A stretch of 64,000 bases of DNA. It comes from Mycobacterium sp. 852014-52450_SCH5900713. Lineage in GTDB: Bacteria > Actinomycetota > Actinomycetes > Mycobacteriales > Mycobacteriaceae. Location: assembly GCF_001667075.1 (NCBI RefSeq), contig NZ_LZIL01000011.1, positions 124,001 to 188,000 on the forward strand, in the 5' to 3' direction. Every line of letters starts with the position of its first letter. The stretch's first letter is position 1. This document shows positions 36,696 through 48,441 of this stretch, in pieces. A program made the translations under genes and the position numbers. The notes under the pieces were generated by a model. That model made no database searches and was not told the origin of the DNA. It worked only from the letters and a program-made list of their open reading frames with translations.

Positions 36696-37921
36696 CCCGC
36701 GAATCCCCCCGCGCACCCGCGGCGGTGCTGCCCCCGCACGAGGAGCTCACGTTGGTCACCCGCGCCCCGGCCAACGGCGGCAGCTGCGTGGCGCACCACG
36801 AGGGGCGCGTGGTGTTCGTCCGTTACGCGTTGCCGGGTGAGCGGGTGCGGGTGCGGGTCACCGCCGACCGTGGATCTTATTGGCACGCCGAGGTTGTCGA
36901 GGTGCTCGAGCCGTCGGCCGACCGCGTCGAGTCGCTGTGTCCCATCGCCGGGGTGGACGGTGCCGGGTGCTGTGACCTCGCGTTCGTCGCCCCGGAGGCG
37001 GCCCGCGCGATCAAGGCGCAAGTGGTGGTCAATCAGCTGGAGCGGCTGGGCGGACACCGCTGGAATGGCGAGGCGGAACCGCTGTCGGACTCCGGGCCGA
37101 CGGGTTGGCGCACCCGGGTCCGGCTCGACGTGGGCGCCGACCGCCGCGCCGGGTTTCACCGGTATCACAGCGACGAGCTGGTGACCGACCTGCGCTGCGC
37201 GCAGTTGCCGGCCGGCATGCTCGACGGAATCGCCGAATCCGACTGGCCGCCGGCCGCCCAGCTGCACGTCGTCGTGGACGACGACGGTGCGCGCCACGTG
37301 GTGCGCACGCTGCGGCAGGGCAGGAAGACCGCGACCAAGGTCGTCGAGGGCAGCTACGAGGCGGTGCAGCGCGTCGACGGCCGCAGCTGGCAGATCCCGG
37401 TGACGGCCTTCTGGCAGGCGCACCGCGGCGCGGCGACGGTGTACAGCCGCCTGGTCGCCGACTGGGCCCAGCCCGGCACCGGCGCGACCGCGTGGGACCT
37501 GTACGGCGGCGCCGGCGTTTTCGCCGCGGCGCTCGGCGCGGCGGTCGGGGAGTCCGGTCGGGTGCTGAGCGTCGACACCTCGCGCGCGGCCACGCGCGCC
37601 GCCCGGGCCGCGCTGGGCGACCTGCCGCAGGTGCACGTCGTCACCGACTCGGTGCGGCGGGTGCTCAACGCGCAACGATCCGGCGCCGATGTGGCGGTGC
37701 TGGATCCGCCGCGCGCGGGGGCCGGGCGCGAAATCGTCGATCTACTGGCCGCCGCCGGCGTCCCGCGGATAGTGCACATCGGTTGCGAGGCAGCATCTTT
37801 CGCCCGCGACATCGGGCTCTACCTCGGCCGCGGCTATGCCGTCGAGAAGATCAAGGTGTTCGACGCGTTCCCGCTGACTCATCACACCGAATGCGTCGCG
37901 CTGCTGACCGCTGGCAATTAG
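36692..37921 (+). CDS. TRAM-domain 23S rRNA (uracil-5)-type methyltransferase
   Basis: A 409-residue SAM-dependent RNA methyltransferase of the TrmA/RlmCD family (Rv2689c-like). The TRAM domain is at about 20-75 (APANGGSCVAHHEGRVVFVR). A cysteine cluster (LCPIAGVDGAGCCDL) lies where relatives bind an Fe-S cluster. The SAM motif is WDLYGGAGVFAAALG, the DPPRAGAG loop is near 340, and the catalytic Cys is in HIGCEAASFARD. The TTG start overlaps the permease stop (TTGA); GTG 36725 is an alternative. Confidence 0.9.
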   Translation: MTRESPRAPAAVLPPHEELTLVTRAPANGGSCVAHHEGRVVFVRYALPGERVRVRVTADRGSYWHAEVVEVLEPSADRVESLCPIAGVDGAGCCDLAFVAPEAARAIKAQVVVNQLERLGGHRWNGEAEPLSDSGPTGWRTRVRLDVGADRRAGFHRYHSDELVTDLRCAQLPAGMLDGIAESDWPPAAQLHVVVDDDGARHVVRTLRQGRKTATKVVEGSYEAVQRVDGRSWQIPVTAFWQAHRGAATVYSRLVADWAQPGTGATAWDLYGGAGVFAAALGAAVGESGRVLSVDTSRAATRAARAALGDLPQVHVVTDSVRRVLNAQRSGADVAVLDPPRAGAGREIVDLLAAAGVPRIVHIGCEAASFARDIGLYLGRGYAVEKIKVFDAFPLTHHTECVALLTAGN

Positions 37922-37937
37922 AAGAAGGGCGCCGCAG

Positions 37938-38050
37938 CCGATAGACTCCATCGCGGTGTGCCGGGAAGTCTGGTCGGCGATGTCCCTGTCGACCAACCGA
38001 AAGGCACGAGTGCCTACCGACAAAGCGCCGTCGCGTCTGCGGGTGCCGCG
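37938..38050 (+). promoter_or_regulatory. Structured leader of the antiporter gene; candidate cation riboswitch
   Basis: A compact block (TGTGCCGGGAAGTCTGGTC and GGCG after it, about 37957-37979) is followed by GTCGACC, a tight GGCAC/GTGCC hairpin at 38003-38014 and CCGAC (38017-38021), which can pair with GTCGG (37973-37977). TAGACT (37942-37947) could be the -10. The block lies within a frame that could be read from GTG 37958, but such N-terminal residues look non-natural. It recalls nhaA-I-type (Li+/Na+) leader RNAs, from memory only. Confidence 0.5.
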
Positions 38051-38053
38051 ATC

Positions 38054-39517
38054 GTGAACGATGGTCTGCGGTTCGCGCTCATCATCTTGTTCTCCAGTGC
38101 GGTAGGTCTGGTCGCTGTCTTGGCGAACCGCCTGACAGAGCGGGTCAAGGTCCCCGTTCCACTGCTCGTGCTCGTCGGGACGGCAGCGGTGGTGCACTCC
38201 GTGCCCGCGGTGCAACCACCGTCCGAGCGGATCGTGCAACAGGTAATCACCATCGCCCTGGTGCTGGTGCTGTTCGACGGCGGAATGCATATCGGGCCTT
38301 CTCGTTTCCGCGCGGCGGTGGCCCCCATCCTGTCGGCCGGCGTCGTGGGCACCGCCCTCACCGCCGCCGGCGCAGCCTTGGTCCTGCACTACGCATGCGG
38401 AATCAGCTGGTTCCCCGCGGTGCTCGTCGCAACCGCCGTAGCCCCCACCGATCCGGCCGTGGTGTTTTCTGTCCTGGGCAAACGCGAGATCAGAGGCCGC
38501 AGCAGCACCATCTTGGAGGGCGAGTCAGGCGCCAACGATCCTGTGGGCATCTCGTTGATGTCCGGCCTGATCGCTGCCGGCGGCCTCAGCGCGGCCGGAT
38601 TCGCCAGCGTCGGAACTCAATTCGCTCTGCAGATGGCGATCGGCCTGGGCGTCGGGGTGATCGGCGGCCGCGCCTTGCTCGTCTTCATGCGCCGCGTGGC
38701 GCTGCCGAGCGAAGGTCTCTATCCGCTACGAACGCTGGCATCCATCCTGATGCTGTACGGCATCGCCACGCTTGCACACGGATCGGGATTTCTGGCGGTG
38801 TTCGTCGCCGGCATCGTGATCGGCGACGCTCGCGCGCCCTACAAGCCGGAGATCAAGCGATTCCACGCCGCCTTGGCCGGTCTGGCCGAGATCGTCGCGT
38901 TTGCCATTTTGGGTTTGACCGTCGACCTCAACGTGCTTACCCATCCCGATGTCTGGATTCCCGGGCTCGTCCTCGGTGTGGCCCTAACATTGGTGATTCG
39001 CCCGTTGGCGGTGGGTTCCTGCCTGGTTCCAGTCCGACTGCAGCGAAACGAACGCGTCTTCATCCTGTTCGCCGGCCTCAAAGGGGCGGTGCCGATCCTG
39101 CTCGGCGAGTTGCTGCGCGCCGCGCACATTCCCAACGCCGAACGCCTCTACGGCATCGTCGTCGTCGTCGTGATCTTCTCGGTTCTGGTGCAAGGCAGCT
39201 CGGTGCCCGGCGTCGCAAGACTGCTGGAACTGCCCATGCGCACCGTGCAGACCCAGCCATGGGAGATAGGTGTGCGGCTCGCGGACGAACCGGAGGGGGT
39301 CCATCGCTTCAGCGTTGCCGCGGGCTCTGCCGCCGAGGGGTGCACGGTCGAGGGGCTCAGTGACCGTGTCGGCGACATCTGGGTGAGCATCGTGGTCCGC
39401 ACCACCGGCCTGGTGCCGGTGCGGGGCGACACCGAACTTCAGACCGGTGACGAGGTCGTCGTGCTGGCGGATCCCGAGCTTCGCGACACCCTGGCCGAGC
39501 TTTTCGGGCCCTCGTAG
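38054..39517 (+). CDS. CPA-type cation/proton antiporter with C-terminal TrkA_C domain
   Basis: About 487 residues from GTG 38054. Residues 1-390 hold about twelve membrane helices with CPA motifs: VLFDGGMHI, VAPTDPAVVFSVLG and EGESGANDPVGISLM. The C-terminal 85 residues form a soluble TrkA_C/RCK_C domain (VHRFSVAAGSAAEGCTVEGL ... LQTGDEVVVLADPEL). This is the layout of K+(Na+)/H+ antiporters of the CvrA/NhaP2 type. The GTG at 37958 would add 32 residues that overlap the structured leader, so it is rejected. Downstream of ceoBC and the permease, the context is ion homeostasis. It is not in M. tuberculosis at this position (from memory). Confidence 0.88.
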   Translation: MNDGLRFALIILFSSAVGLVAVLANRLTERVKVPVPLLVLVGTAAVVHSVPAVQPPSERIVQQVITIALVLVLFDGGMHIGPSRFRAAVAPILSAGVVGTALTAAGAALVLHYACGISWFPAVLVATAVAPTDPAVVFSVLGKREIRGRSSTILEGESGANDPVGISLMSGLIAAGGLSAAGFASVGTQFALQMAIGLGVGVIGGRALLVFMRRVALPSEGLYPLRTLASILMLYGIATLAHGSGFLAVFVAGIVIGDARAPYKPEIKRFHAALAGLAEIVAFAILGLTVDLNVLTHPDVWIPGLVLGVALTLVIRPLAVGSCLVPVRLQRNERVFILFAGLKGAVPILLGELLRAAHIPNAERLYGIVVVVVIFSVLVQGSSVPGVARLLELPMRTVQTQPWEIGVRLADEPEGVHRFSVAAGSAAEGCTVEGLSDRVGDIWVSIVVRTTGLVPVRGDTELQTGDEVVVLADPELRDTLAELFGPS

Positions 39518-39534
39518 TCCGGCCCTCGTAGTCC
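39507..39534. repeat. 14-bp tandem duplication at the antiporter stop codon
   Basis: GGCCCTCGTAGTCC occurs twice in succession. The antiporter TAG lies inside the first copy, so the second copy is a duplicated stop region. It looks like a slippage product. Confidence 0.7.
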
Positions 39535-39585
39535 GGCGACATCAGGCTCCCTGCTGTTCCGGCGCTCGCTGCGTAGACTATCGGG

Positions 39586-41499
39586 ATGCTGGAACAGATC
39601 CGCGGGCCCGCTGATCTGCAACACCTGTCCCAACAGCAGCTGCGCGAACTGGCCGCCGAGATCCGCCAGTTCCTGATCCACAAGGTCGCTGCGACCGGGG
39701 GACACCTCGGGCCCAACCTCGGCGTCGTCGAACTGACGCTGGCGCTGCACCGGGTGTTCGACTCGCCGCATGATCCGATCGTCTTCGACACCGGTCACCA
39801 GGCATACGTCCACAAGATGCTGACCGGGCGCTCGCAGGACTTCGAAAGCCTGCGCAAAAAGGGCGGGCTGTCGGGCTATCCCTCGCGCGCGGAGAGCGAA
39901 CACGACTGGGTCGAGTCCAGCCACGCCAGCGCGGCGCTGTCGTACGCCGACGGCCTGGCCAAGGCGTTCGAGCTGACCGGCCACCGCAACCGGCACGTGG
40001 TCGCCGTGGTCGGCGACGGCGCGCTCACCGGCGGCATGTGCTGGGAGGCGCTGAACAACATCGCGGCGTCGAAGCGGCCGGTGATCATCGTGGTCAACGA
40101 CAACGGCCGCAGTTATGCGCCGACGATCGGCGGCGTCGCCGACCATCTGGCCACCCTGCGGCTGCAGCCGGCCTACGAGCACGCCCTGGAGAGGGGCCGC
40201 GAAGCGGTGCGCTCGATGCCGTTCTTCGGCGAGCTCGCCTACCGGTTCATGCACAGCGTCAAGGCCGGCATCAAGGACTCCCTGTCACCGCAGCTGCTGT
40301 TCACCGACCTCGGGTTGAAGTACGTGGGACCGGTCGATGGCCACGACGAACGCGCGGTGGAGATGGCGCTGCGCCACGCGCGGGGCTTCGGCCGGCCGGT
40401 GATCGTGCACGTCGTCACCCGCAAGGGCATGGGTTTCGGCCCGGCGGAGGACGACGAAGCCGAGCAGATGCATTCCTGCGGCGTCATCGATCCGGTCACC
40501 GGGCAGGCCACCAAGGTCGCCGGTCCCGGTTGGACCGCCACCTTCTCCGACGCGCTGATCGGCTACGCCAGGAAGCGCCGCGACATCGTGGCCATCACCG
40601 CGGCGATGCCCGGTCCGACCGGCCTGAGCGCCTTCGGGCAACAGTTCCCGGATCGCTTGTTCGACGTCGGAATCGCCGAGCAGCACGCGCTGACGTCGGC
40701 CGCAGGGCTGGCGATGGGCGGCATGCACCCGGTGGTGGCCATCTATTCGACGTTCCTCAACCGGGCCTTCGACCAGATCATGATGGACGTGGCGCTGCAC
40801 AAGCTGCCCGTCACCATGGTGCTCGACCGGGCCGGGATCACGGGTTCGGACGGCGCCAGCCACAACGGCATGTGGGACATGTCGATGCTGGGCATCGTTC
40901 CCGGCATGCGGGTGGCCGCGCCCCGGGACGCCACCCGGTTGCGCGAGGAACTCGGCGAGGCGCTCGACGTCAACGACGGGCCGACGGCGCTTCGGTTCCC
41001 CAAAGGCGATGTGGGAGAAGACATTCCGGCCCTCGAGCGGCGCGCGGGTGTCGACGTGCTCGCCGTCCCGGCCGCCGGGCTGAACCACGACGTGCTGCTG
41101 GTGGGTGTCGGCGCGTTCGTCCCGATGGCGCTCGAGGTCGCCAAGCGGCTACACAACCAGGGGATCGGCGTTACGGTGATCGACCCGCGTTGGGTGCTGC
41201 CGGTGTCCGAGGGCGTGATCGAGCTCGCCGGGCAGCACAAGCTGGTCGTCACGTGCGAGGACAACGGCGTCAACGGCGGCGTGGGGTCGGCGGTATCGGC
41301 GGCCCTGCGGCGCGCGGAGATCGACGTGCCGTGCCGCGACGTCGGCCTGCCGCAGCGGTTCTACGAGCACGCCTCGCGGGGTGAGCTGCTGGCCGACCTG
41401 GGGCTTACGGATCAGGACGTGGCCCGCCGCATCACCGGATGGGTGGCCGCGCTGGGTAACGCCGTCACCGAAGCGGAGATCCGCGAGCACCTCGACTAG
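39586..41499 (+). CDS. dxs: 1-Deoxy-D-xylulose-5-phosphate synthase
   Basis: DXS joins pyruvate and glyceraldehyde-3-phosphate, the first step of the MEP route to isoprenoids (decaprenyl phosphate, menaquinone). The 637-residue protein has the thiamine-diphosphate motif [36 protein letters not shown] at the N-terminus, the DXS domain [20 protein letters not shown] and the transketolase C-terminal domain ([10 protein letters not shown]). ATG 39586 gives the usual N-terminus. It is followed by a dispersed repeat and a convergent RNase D-like gene. Confidence 0.97.
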   Translation: MLEQIRGPADLQHLSQQQLRELAAEIRQFLIHKVAATGGHLGPNLGVVELTLALHRVFDSPHDPIVFDTGHQAYVHKMLTGRSQDFESLRKKGGLSGYPSRAESEHDWVESSHASAALSYADGLAKAFELTGHRNRHVVAVVGDGALTGGMCWEALNNIAASKRPVIIVVNDNGRSYAPTIGGVADHLATLRLQPAYEHALERGREAVRSMPFFGELAYRFMHSVKAGIKDSLSPQLLFTDLGLKYVGPVDGHDERAVEMALRHARGFGRPVIVHVVTRKGMGFGPAEDDEAEQMHSCGVIDPVTGQATKVAGPGWTATFSDALIGYARKRRDIVAITAAMPGPTGLSAFGQQFPDRLFDVGIAEQHALTSAAGLAMGGMHPVVAIYSTFLNRAFDQIMMDVALHKLPVTMVLDRAGITGSDGASHNGMWDMSMLGIVPGMRVAAPRDATRLREELGEALDVNDGPTALRFPKGDVGEDIPALERRAGVDVLAVPAAGLNHDVLLVGVGAFVPMALEVAKRLHNQGIGVTVIDPRWVLPVSEGVIELAGQHKLVVTCEDNGVNGGVGSAVSAALRRAEIDVPCRDVGLPQRFYEHASRGELLADLGLTDQDVARRITGWVAALGNAVTEAEIREHLD

Positions 41500-41544
41500 C
41501 GGCGATCGGGAGCGCGGCGGAGCCGGGCGAACCGGGTCGCCGCT
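41498..41544. repeat. 47-bp GC-rich palindromic dispersed element (copy A)
   Basis: The ends AGCGGCGA and TCGCCGCT are exact 8-bp inverted repeats, and the middle carries GCGGCGGAGCCGGGCGAACC. The same element, with about five differences, occurs at 51751-51796. It lies between the convergent dxs and RNase D-like genes, overlapping the end of dxs, where it could also work as a bidirectional terminator. Confidence 0.7.
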
Positions 41545-41551
41545 ATCGGGA

Positions 41552-42850
41552 CTAGTCGCTTTCGGCCTCCGGCTCGTCGGGCGGTTGCAGCGCCCGGGCC
41601 AGAGCGGGATCCACCAATTCGCGCTGCCAGCGCCGGGCCTGCCCGGCCCGCAGAAACGTCTCGACGGCCTCGAAAGGGTCGGGGGCGGGCTCCCAGTCCC
41701 AGCACAGCCGTCGCACCAGGTCGGGCGAGACCAGGTTCTCGGTGGGGACGTGCACCTGCTCGGACACCTCCGACAACGCCGCCCGCGCCGCCTCCAGCCG
41801 TGCGGCCGCCTCCGGTTTGCGCCTGCTCCACCGCGCCGCCGGCGGGGGCCCGTTTGGCGGTTCGGCATCGACGGGCGGGTTCTTGGTTTGCCGGGCCGAC
41901 TCCAGCGCCCCCAACCACGTGGCGGCGCTGCGACGTTGATTGCGCCCACCGAACACCGGCAAGGCGGTGAGGTCCTCGATGGTCTTCGGGTCGGCGATGG
42001 CGGCCTCGATGATGGCCGAGTCCGGCAGGATGCGTCGCGGTGCGATGTCGCGGCGCTCGGCGATGCGGTCGCGCGTCAACCACAGCTCGCGGACGGCGGC
42101 CAGGGCGCGCTGGTCGCGCACCCGATGAATCCCCGACGTCCGCCGCCATCGGTCCCGCCGTGTGGCCGCGCTGGGCTCCCTGGCGCCCGCCACCCGTAGG
42201 AAATCGAATTCCTCTGTGGCCCAACCGGTTTTGCCTTGATCGGCCAGCACATCGGCGATCGCGGCGCGCAGCTCGATGAGCAGTTCCACATCCAGCGCCG
42301 CGTAATTGAGCCATTCGGCGGGCAGCGGGCGTTTGGACCAATCGGCCGCCCCGTGCCCCTTGGCCAACCCGGAACCGAGCAGCCGCTCCACCATGGTCGC
42401 CAGGTTCACCCGTTCGAAGCCGGCCAGCCGCCCGGCGAGCTCGGTGTCGTACAGCGCGGGGGGCCGCAAGCCGACCTCCGCGAGGCAGGGCAGGTCCTGG
42501 TCGGCCGAATGCAGGATCCATTCGTCTTCGCTGAGCACCTCGGCGACGGGCCGCAGAGCCTCGAGCGGCTCGGCGCCGTGACTGACGGGGTCGATGAGCA
42601 CGGTGCCTGCGCCGGCCCGCCGGATCTGAATCAGGTAGGCCCGGTTGGAGTACCGGAAACCCGAGGCCCGCTCGGCGTCCACCGCAAACGGTCCGCGACC
42701 ACGGTCGAGGAGCTCCGCCGCCTCCTGGATCTGGCGGACGGTCACCGAGAGGTCCGGGATTCCTTCGGCCGGGTGCAGCAGGGGCGTGGGCGCGGATTCG
42801 GTGTCGTCGGACGCCGTGCTGCCGGCCCCATGGGCCGCCGGTTCGCACAT
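41552..42850 (-). CDS. RNase D-like 3'-5' exonuclease with HRDC domain
   Basis: A 432-residue protein (Rv2681-like). The DEDD exonuclease motifs are in order: FAVDAERASGFRYSNRAYLI (Asp-x-Glu), LHSADQDLPCLAEVGLRP and YAALDVELLIELR. An HRDC-like helical domain follows (RDQRALAAVRELWLTRDRIA). Roles in tRNA 3'-end maturation are known for RNase D of E. coli. The start is uncertain: the first 35 residues are polar and could be trimmed. It overlaps nothing on its 5' side; the DUF3000 gene ends 2 bases upstream. Confidence 0.87.
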   Translation of the reverse strand: MCEPAAHGAGSTASDDTESAPTPLLHPAEGIPDLSVTVRQIQEAAELLDRGRGPFAVDAERASGFRYSNRAYLIQIRRAGAGTVLIDPVSHGAEPLEALRPVAEVLSEDEWILHSADQDLPCLAEVGLRPPALYDTELAGRLAGFERVNLATMVERLLGSGLAKGHGAADWSKRPLPAEWLNYAALDVELLIELRAAIADVLADQGKTGWATEEFDFLRVAGAREPSAATRRDRWRRTSGIHRVRDQRALAAVRELWLTRDRIAERRDIAPRRILPDSAIIEAAIADPKTIEDLTALPVFGGRNQRRSAATWLGALESARQTKNPPVDAEPPNGPPPAARWSRRKPEAAARLEAARAALSEVSEQVHVPTENLVSPDLVRRLCWDWEPAPDPFEAVETFLRAGQARRWQRELVDPALARALQPPDEPEAESD

Positions 42851-42851
42851 G

Positions 42852-43487
42852 TCAGGCGCGTGACCGCGAGCTCAGATCGGTTACGCCGGTCGGCGGGAGA
42901 CCCGCCGCGTGTTCCAGTACCTCGCAGAACGCCTCGACATGGACGCCGACTTGCGGCGTGGTCGCCGTCCACGACGCCCGCAGCTCCAACTGGTGGGCGC
43001 GCGGCGGTCCCGAAATGTCGCCGTAGCGCACCGAGGTGGTGGCGGTGACCGTGCCGCCGAGGGCGGTGACCTGCTCCATCCGCGACTCGAGCGCGTCGAC
43101 CAGCCAACTCCACGCCACCTCCGGGAGCAGGGGGTCGACGGCCTCGCTGGGGTCCAGGTCGGCCTGGATGTAGGCGACCAGGCGGATGGTGCCGTCCCAC
43201 GCGTCGGCGCCTTCCGGGTCGTACAGCAGGATCAGGCGACCGAAGGCGTCGCCGTCGGATCGCTCGGGGACGATTTCGCGGTCGGGATGCTTGACCTCGG
43301 CCCCCAGCGCGTAGCTGTAGGGCGCCAGTCGTTGCGGCGGGCGGATGGGGCCCAGCTCGATTTCCGGGCGGACGGTGACGCCGTTCATCGCCGCTACCGC
43401 CTCGCGGAATGGCTCCGGTTCAGCTGAGGTCACTTGGCGCCGCTCCTGTTCATCCCGGCCACTCTGCGTCGTCGCGGCCCGGGTCAT
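42852..43487 (-). CDS. DUF3000 protein with repeat-derived N-terminus
   Basis: A 211-residue protein when read from ATG 43487; the DUF3000 core starts at about EPEPFREAVAAMNGV. Core motifs are RPEIELGPIRPPQRLAPYSY, RLILLYDPEGADAWDG and LPEVAWSWLVDALE. From ATG 43487 the first 18 residues (MTRAATTQSGRDEQERRQ) are encoded by a repeat unit. GTG 43433, with AGGAGCGGC before it, starts at the conserved core and is an equally plausible start. It matches Rv2680. Function unknown. Confidence 0.8.
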   Translation of the reverse strand: MTRAATTQSGRDEQERRQVTSAEPEPFREAVAAMNGVTVRPEIELGPIRPPQRLAPYSYALGAEVKHPDREIVPERSDGDAFGRLILLYDPEGADAWDGTIRLVAYIQADLDPSEAVDPLLPEVAWSWLVDALESRMEQVTALGGTVTATTSVRYGDISGPPRAHQLELRASWTATTPQVGVHVEAFCEVLEHAAGLPPTGVTDLSSRSRA

Positions 43488-43564
43488 CTGTGCCGCTCCT
43501 CCACATCGCTGCCGTCCCCCGCAAGCGGGAGGTGCCCCCACTGCGTCGTCGCGGCGCGGGTCAC
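43433..43564 (-). repeat. Two tandem MIRU-like units upstream of the DUF3000 core
   Basis: Two units each open with a start codon, then ACCCG-GCCGCGACGACGCAG, and end with GGAGCGGC at ribosome-site distance from the next start codon. The first unit (from 43564) contains the hairpin CCCGC-TT-GCGGG. The second starts at 43487 and runs in frame into the DUF3000 gene. Near-identical starts (TRAATTQ) show the duplication. Confidence 0.65.
43484..43564 (-). CDS. 26-residue mini-ORF coupled to the DUF3000 gene
   Basis: GTG 43564 opens a 26-codon frame beginning VTRAATTQWGHLPLAG and ending EERHR. Its TGA overlaps the ATG of the next unit as ATGA, the coupling expected of MIRU-type elements. There is no ribosome site for its own GTG, so it may be translated only weakly or not at all. 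Confidence 0.35.
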   Translation of the reverse strand: MTRAATTQWGHLPLAGDGSDVEERHR

Positions 43565-43661
43565 AGGGTCCGACGGTAGCGCTATCGGGCGACACGCGGA
43601 ACCAGGCGCGCCGACCGCTACCAACCCGTTACCCGACCTCAACGGCCGGTATCTCCCCTGC

Positions 43662-44495
43662 TCAGGAGCCATTTCCGCCGGTAAATCGGGCCGGCCGCTT
43701 CTCGCGGTGCGCCGCGAGCCCTTCCTGCACGTCGGGGCCGCTGAAGCTGAGGAATTCCAGGCCGAGCGAGGTCTCGAAGGTGGGCGCGAACATGCGGTAC
43801 CAGGAGTTGAGGCTGTGCTTGGTCCAGCGGATGGCGTCCTGTGCGCCGCGGGCCAGATCCTCGGCGATCCGCGTCGCCGTGGACAGCACGTCATCGTCGT
43901 CGACGCAGGTGGACACCAGCCCGATGCGCTCGGCTTCCTCACCGAGCAGCGTCTCGCAGGTGAGCAGGTAGTACTTGGCCTTGGCCATGCCGACCAGCAG
44001 CGGCCAGCAGATCGCTGCGTGGTCGCCCGCGGCCACGCCCAGCTTGGTGTGCCCGTCGATGAGTTTCGCGGTGCGGCCCGCCACCGAGACGTCGGCGAGC
44101 AGGGCCACCACCAGGCCCGCCCCGACGGCCGGGCCGCGGATGGCCGAGACGACCGGCTTGTCGAAGTTGACCATGTTGAGCACCAGGTCGCGCGCTTCCC
44201 GCATGATGCGCATCCGGCCCTCGTAGTCGCCGATGGTTTCGGCGATGAGGTCGAAGCTGCCGCCGGAGGAGAAGGCCTTGCCCTCGCCGCGGACCAGCAC
44301 GACGCGCACGTCGGGGTCGCGGGCGATCGCCGGCCAGATGTCGGCCAGGTCCCGGTGCATCTGCGGCCCGACCGAATTGAGGCCGGGGGCGTCGAGAACC
44401 AGCGTCAGGATGCCTTCGAGACCGGTTGCGTCGCCGACCTCGCAGCGCAGGCTGGGGAACTCGTCGTAATTCACGGGCGGGTGGCTGACTGGCAC
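43662..44495 (-). CDS. echA15: Enoyl-CoA hydratase/isomerase family protein (EchA15-like)
   Basis: A crotonase-fold protein of 277 residues. [21 protein letters not shown] opens the fold, [18 protein letters not shown] is the first oxyanion loop and [19 protein letters not shown] the second. [11 protein letters not shown] ends the protein. The position matches M. tuberculosis echA15. GTG 44495 gives the family N-terminus [16 protein letters not shown]. The substrate cannot be read; only one of the two usual hydratase glutamates is evident. Divergent from hemE. Confidence 0.88.
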   Translation of the reverse strand: MPVSHPPVNYDEFPSLRCEVGDATGLEGILTLVLDAPGLNSVGPQMHRDLADIWPAIARDPDVRVVLVRGEGKAFSSGGSFDLIAETIGDYEGRMRIMREARDLVLNMVNFDKPVVSAIRGPAVGAGLVVALLADVSVAGRTAKLIDGHTKLGVAAGDHAAICWPLLVGMAKAKYYLLTCETLLGEEAERIGLVSTCVDDDDVLSTATRIAEDLARGAQDAIRWTKHSLNSWYRMFAPTFETSLGLEFLSFSGPDVQEGLAAHREKRPARFTGGNGS

Positions 44496-44542
44496 GGTCG
44501 TCGATATTACGCAGCAGCGCCCTCGTGGCAGCATTGAGGACA

Positions 44543-45588
44543 ATGAGTACTCGCCGCGACCTCCCCGAGTCGCCGTATCTGGCCGCCGTCACCGGTGGCA
44601 AACCCGGCCGGATCCCGGTGTGGTTCATGCGGCAGGCGGGTCGTTCGCTGCCCGAATACCGGGCGCTGCGGGCCCAGACCGACATGTTGTCGGCCTGCTT
44701 CGACGCCGAGCTGGTCTGCGAGATCACCCTGCAGCCGGTGCGCCGGCACGACGTCGACGCGGCGATATTGTTCTCCGACATCGTGGTGCCGCTGCTCGGC
44801 GCGGGCGTCGACCTGGACATCGTCGCGGGTGTGGGGCCGGTGATCGCGTCACCGGTGCGCACCGCGGCCGACGTCGATGCGATGAAACCTCTTGACCGCC
44901 AACGGATTCAGCCGGTGTCCGACGCCGTCACGCTGCTGGTGTCCGCGCTCGGCAGCGTCCCGCTGATCGGGTTCGCCGGCGCGCCGTTCACCCTGGCGTC
45001 TTATCTGATCGAGGGCGGCCCCAGCCGCCACCACGCCCGCACCAAGGCGATGATGCTGGCCGAACCGGATTGCTGGCATGCGCTGATGGAAAAGCTGACC
45101 GACATCACCGTGGGCTTCCTGCGGGCGCAGCTGGAGGCCGGGGTGGACGCCATTCAGGTGTTCGACTCGTGGGCGGGCGCGCTGTCGCTCGCCGACTACC
45201 GCACCTACGTGCAACCGCACAGCGCCCGGGTTTTCGGCGCGCTGGCCGACTATGGCGTGCCGATGACGCACTTCGGGGTCGGCACCGCCGAACTGCTGGG
45301 GGCCATGTCAACGGTAGGCACGACGGTGGTGGGCGTGGACTGGCGGACCTCGCTCACCGACGCGGCCACCCGGGTGGCACCGGGTAACGCGCTGCAGGGC
45401 AACCTCGATCCGGTGGTGTTGCTAGCGGGGTGGCCGGCCGTCGAACGGGCTGCCCGGGCCGTGGTCGACGATGGGCGCCGCGCCGTCGACGCGGGAGTGA
45501 CCGGTCACGTGTTCAACCTCGGCCACGGCGTGCTGCCTGAGACCGACCCCGGTGTGCTGACCGATCTGGTGTCACTGGTCCACTCCCT

Positions 45589-45592
<4 letters not shown>
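44543..45592 (+). CDS. hemE: Uroporphyrinogen III decarboxylase
   Basis: HemE removes the four acetate carboxyls of uroporphyrinogen III to give coproporphyrinogen III. The 349-residue protein begins [20 protein letters not shown] and shows the family signature [34 protein letters not shown] and [13 protein letters not shown]. The TIM-barrel residues include the catalytic Asp in the [14 protein letters not shown] segment. ATG 44543 follows TGAGGA. Its stop overlaps hemY by 4 bases (ATGA). Confidence 0.97.
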
Positions 45593-48391
<2,799 letters not shown>

Positions 48392-48441
48392 CCCCACCCG
48401 CCTTATCGCAACTGGTCCAGTGTCGCGGAACGCAGGAGTAG

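Noticed and set aside
34734..37921. Long open frames overlapping the permease and methyltransferase (660 codons on the minus strand and 925 on the plus strand)
   Set aside because: The minus frame is a mirror of the permease. The plus frame is the methyltransferase extended upstream through permease DNA; the family start is at 36692.
37958..38053. N-terminal extension of the antiporter from GTG 37958
   Set aside because: The segment is polar, has no homology, and coincides with the structured leader; membrane helices begin after 38054.
40038..41384. Alternative 448-codon frame inside dxs
   Set aside because: Arg/Gly/Pro-rich shadow of the dxs frame.
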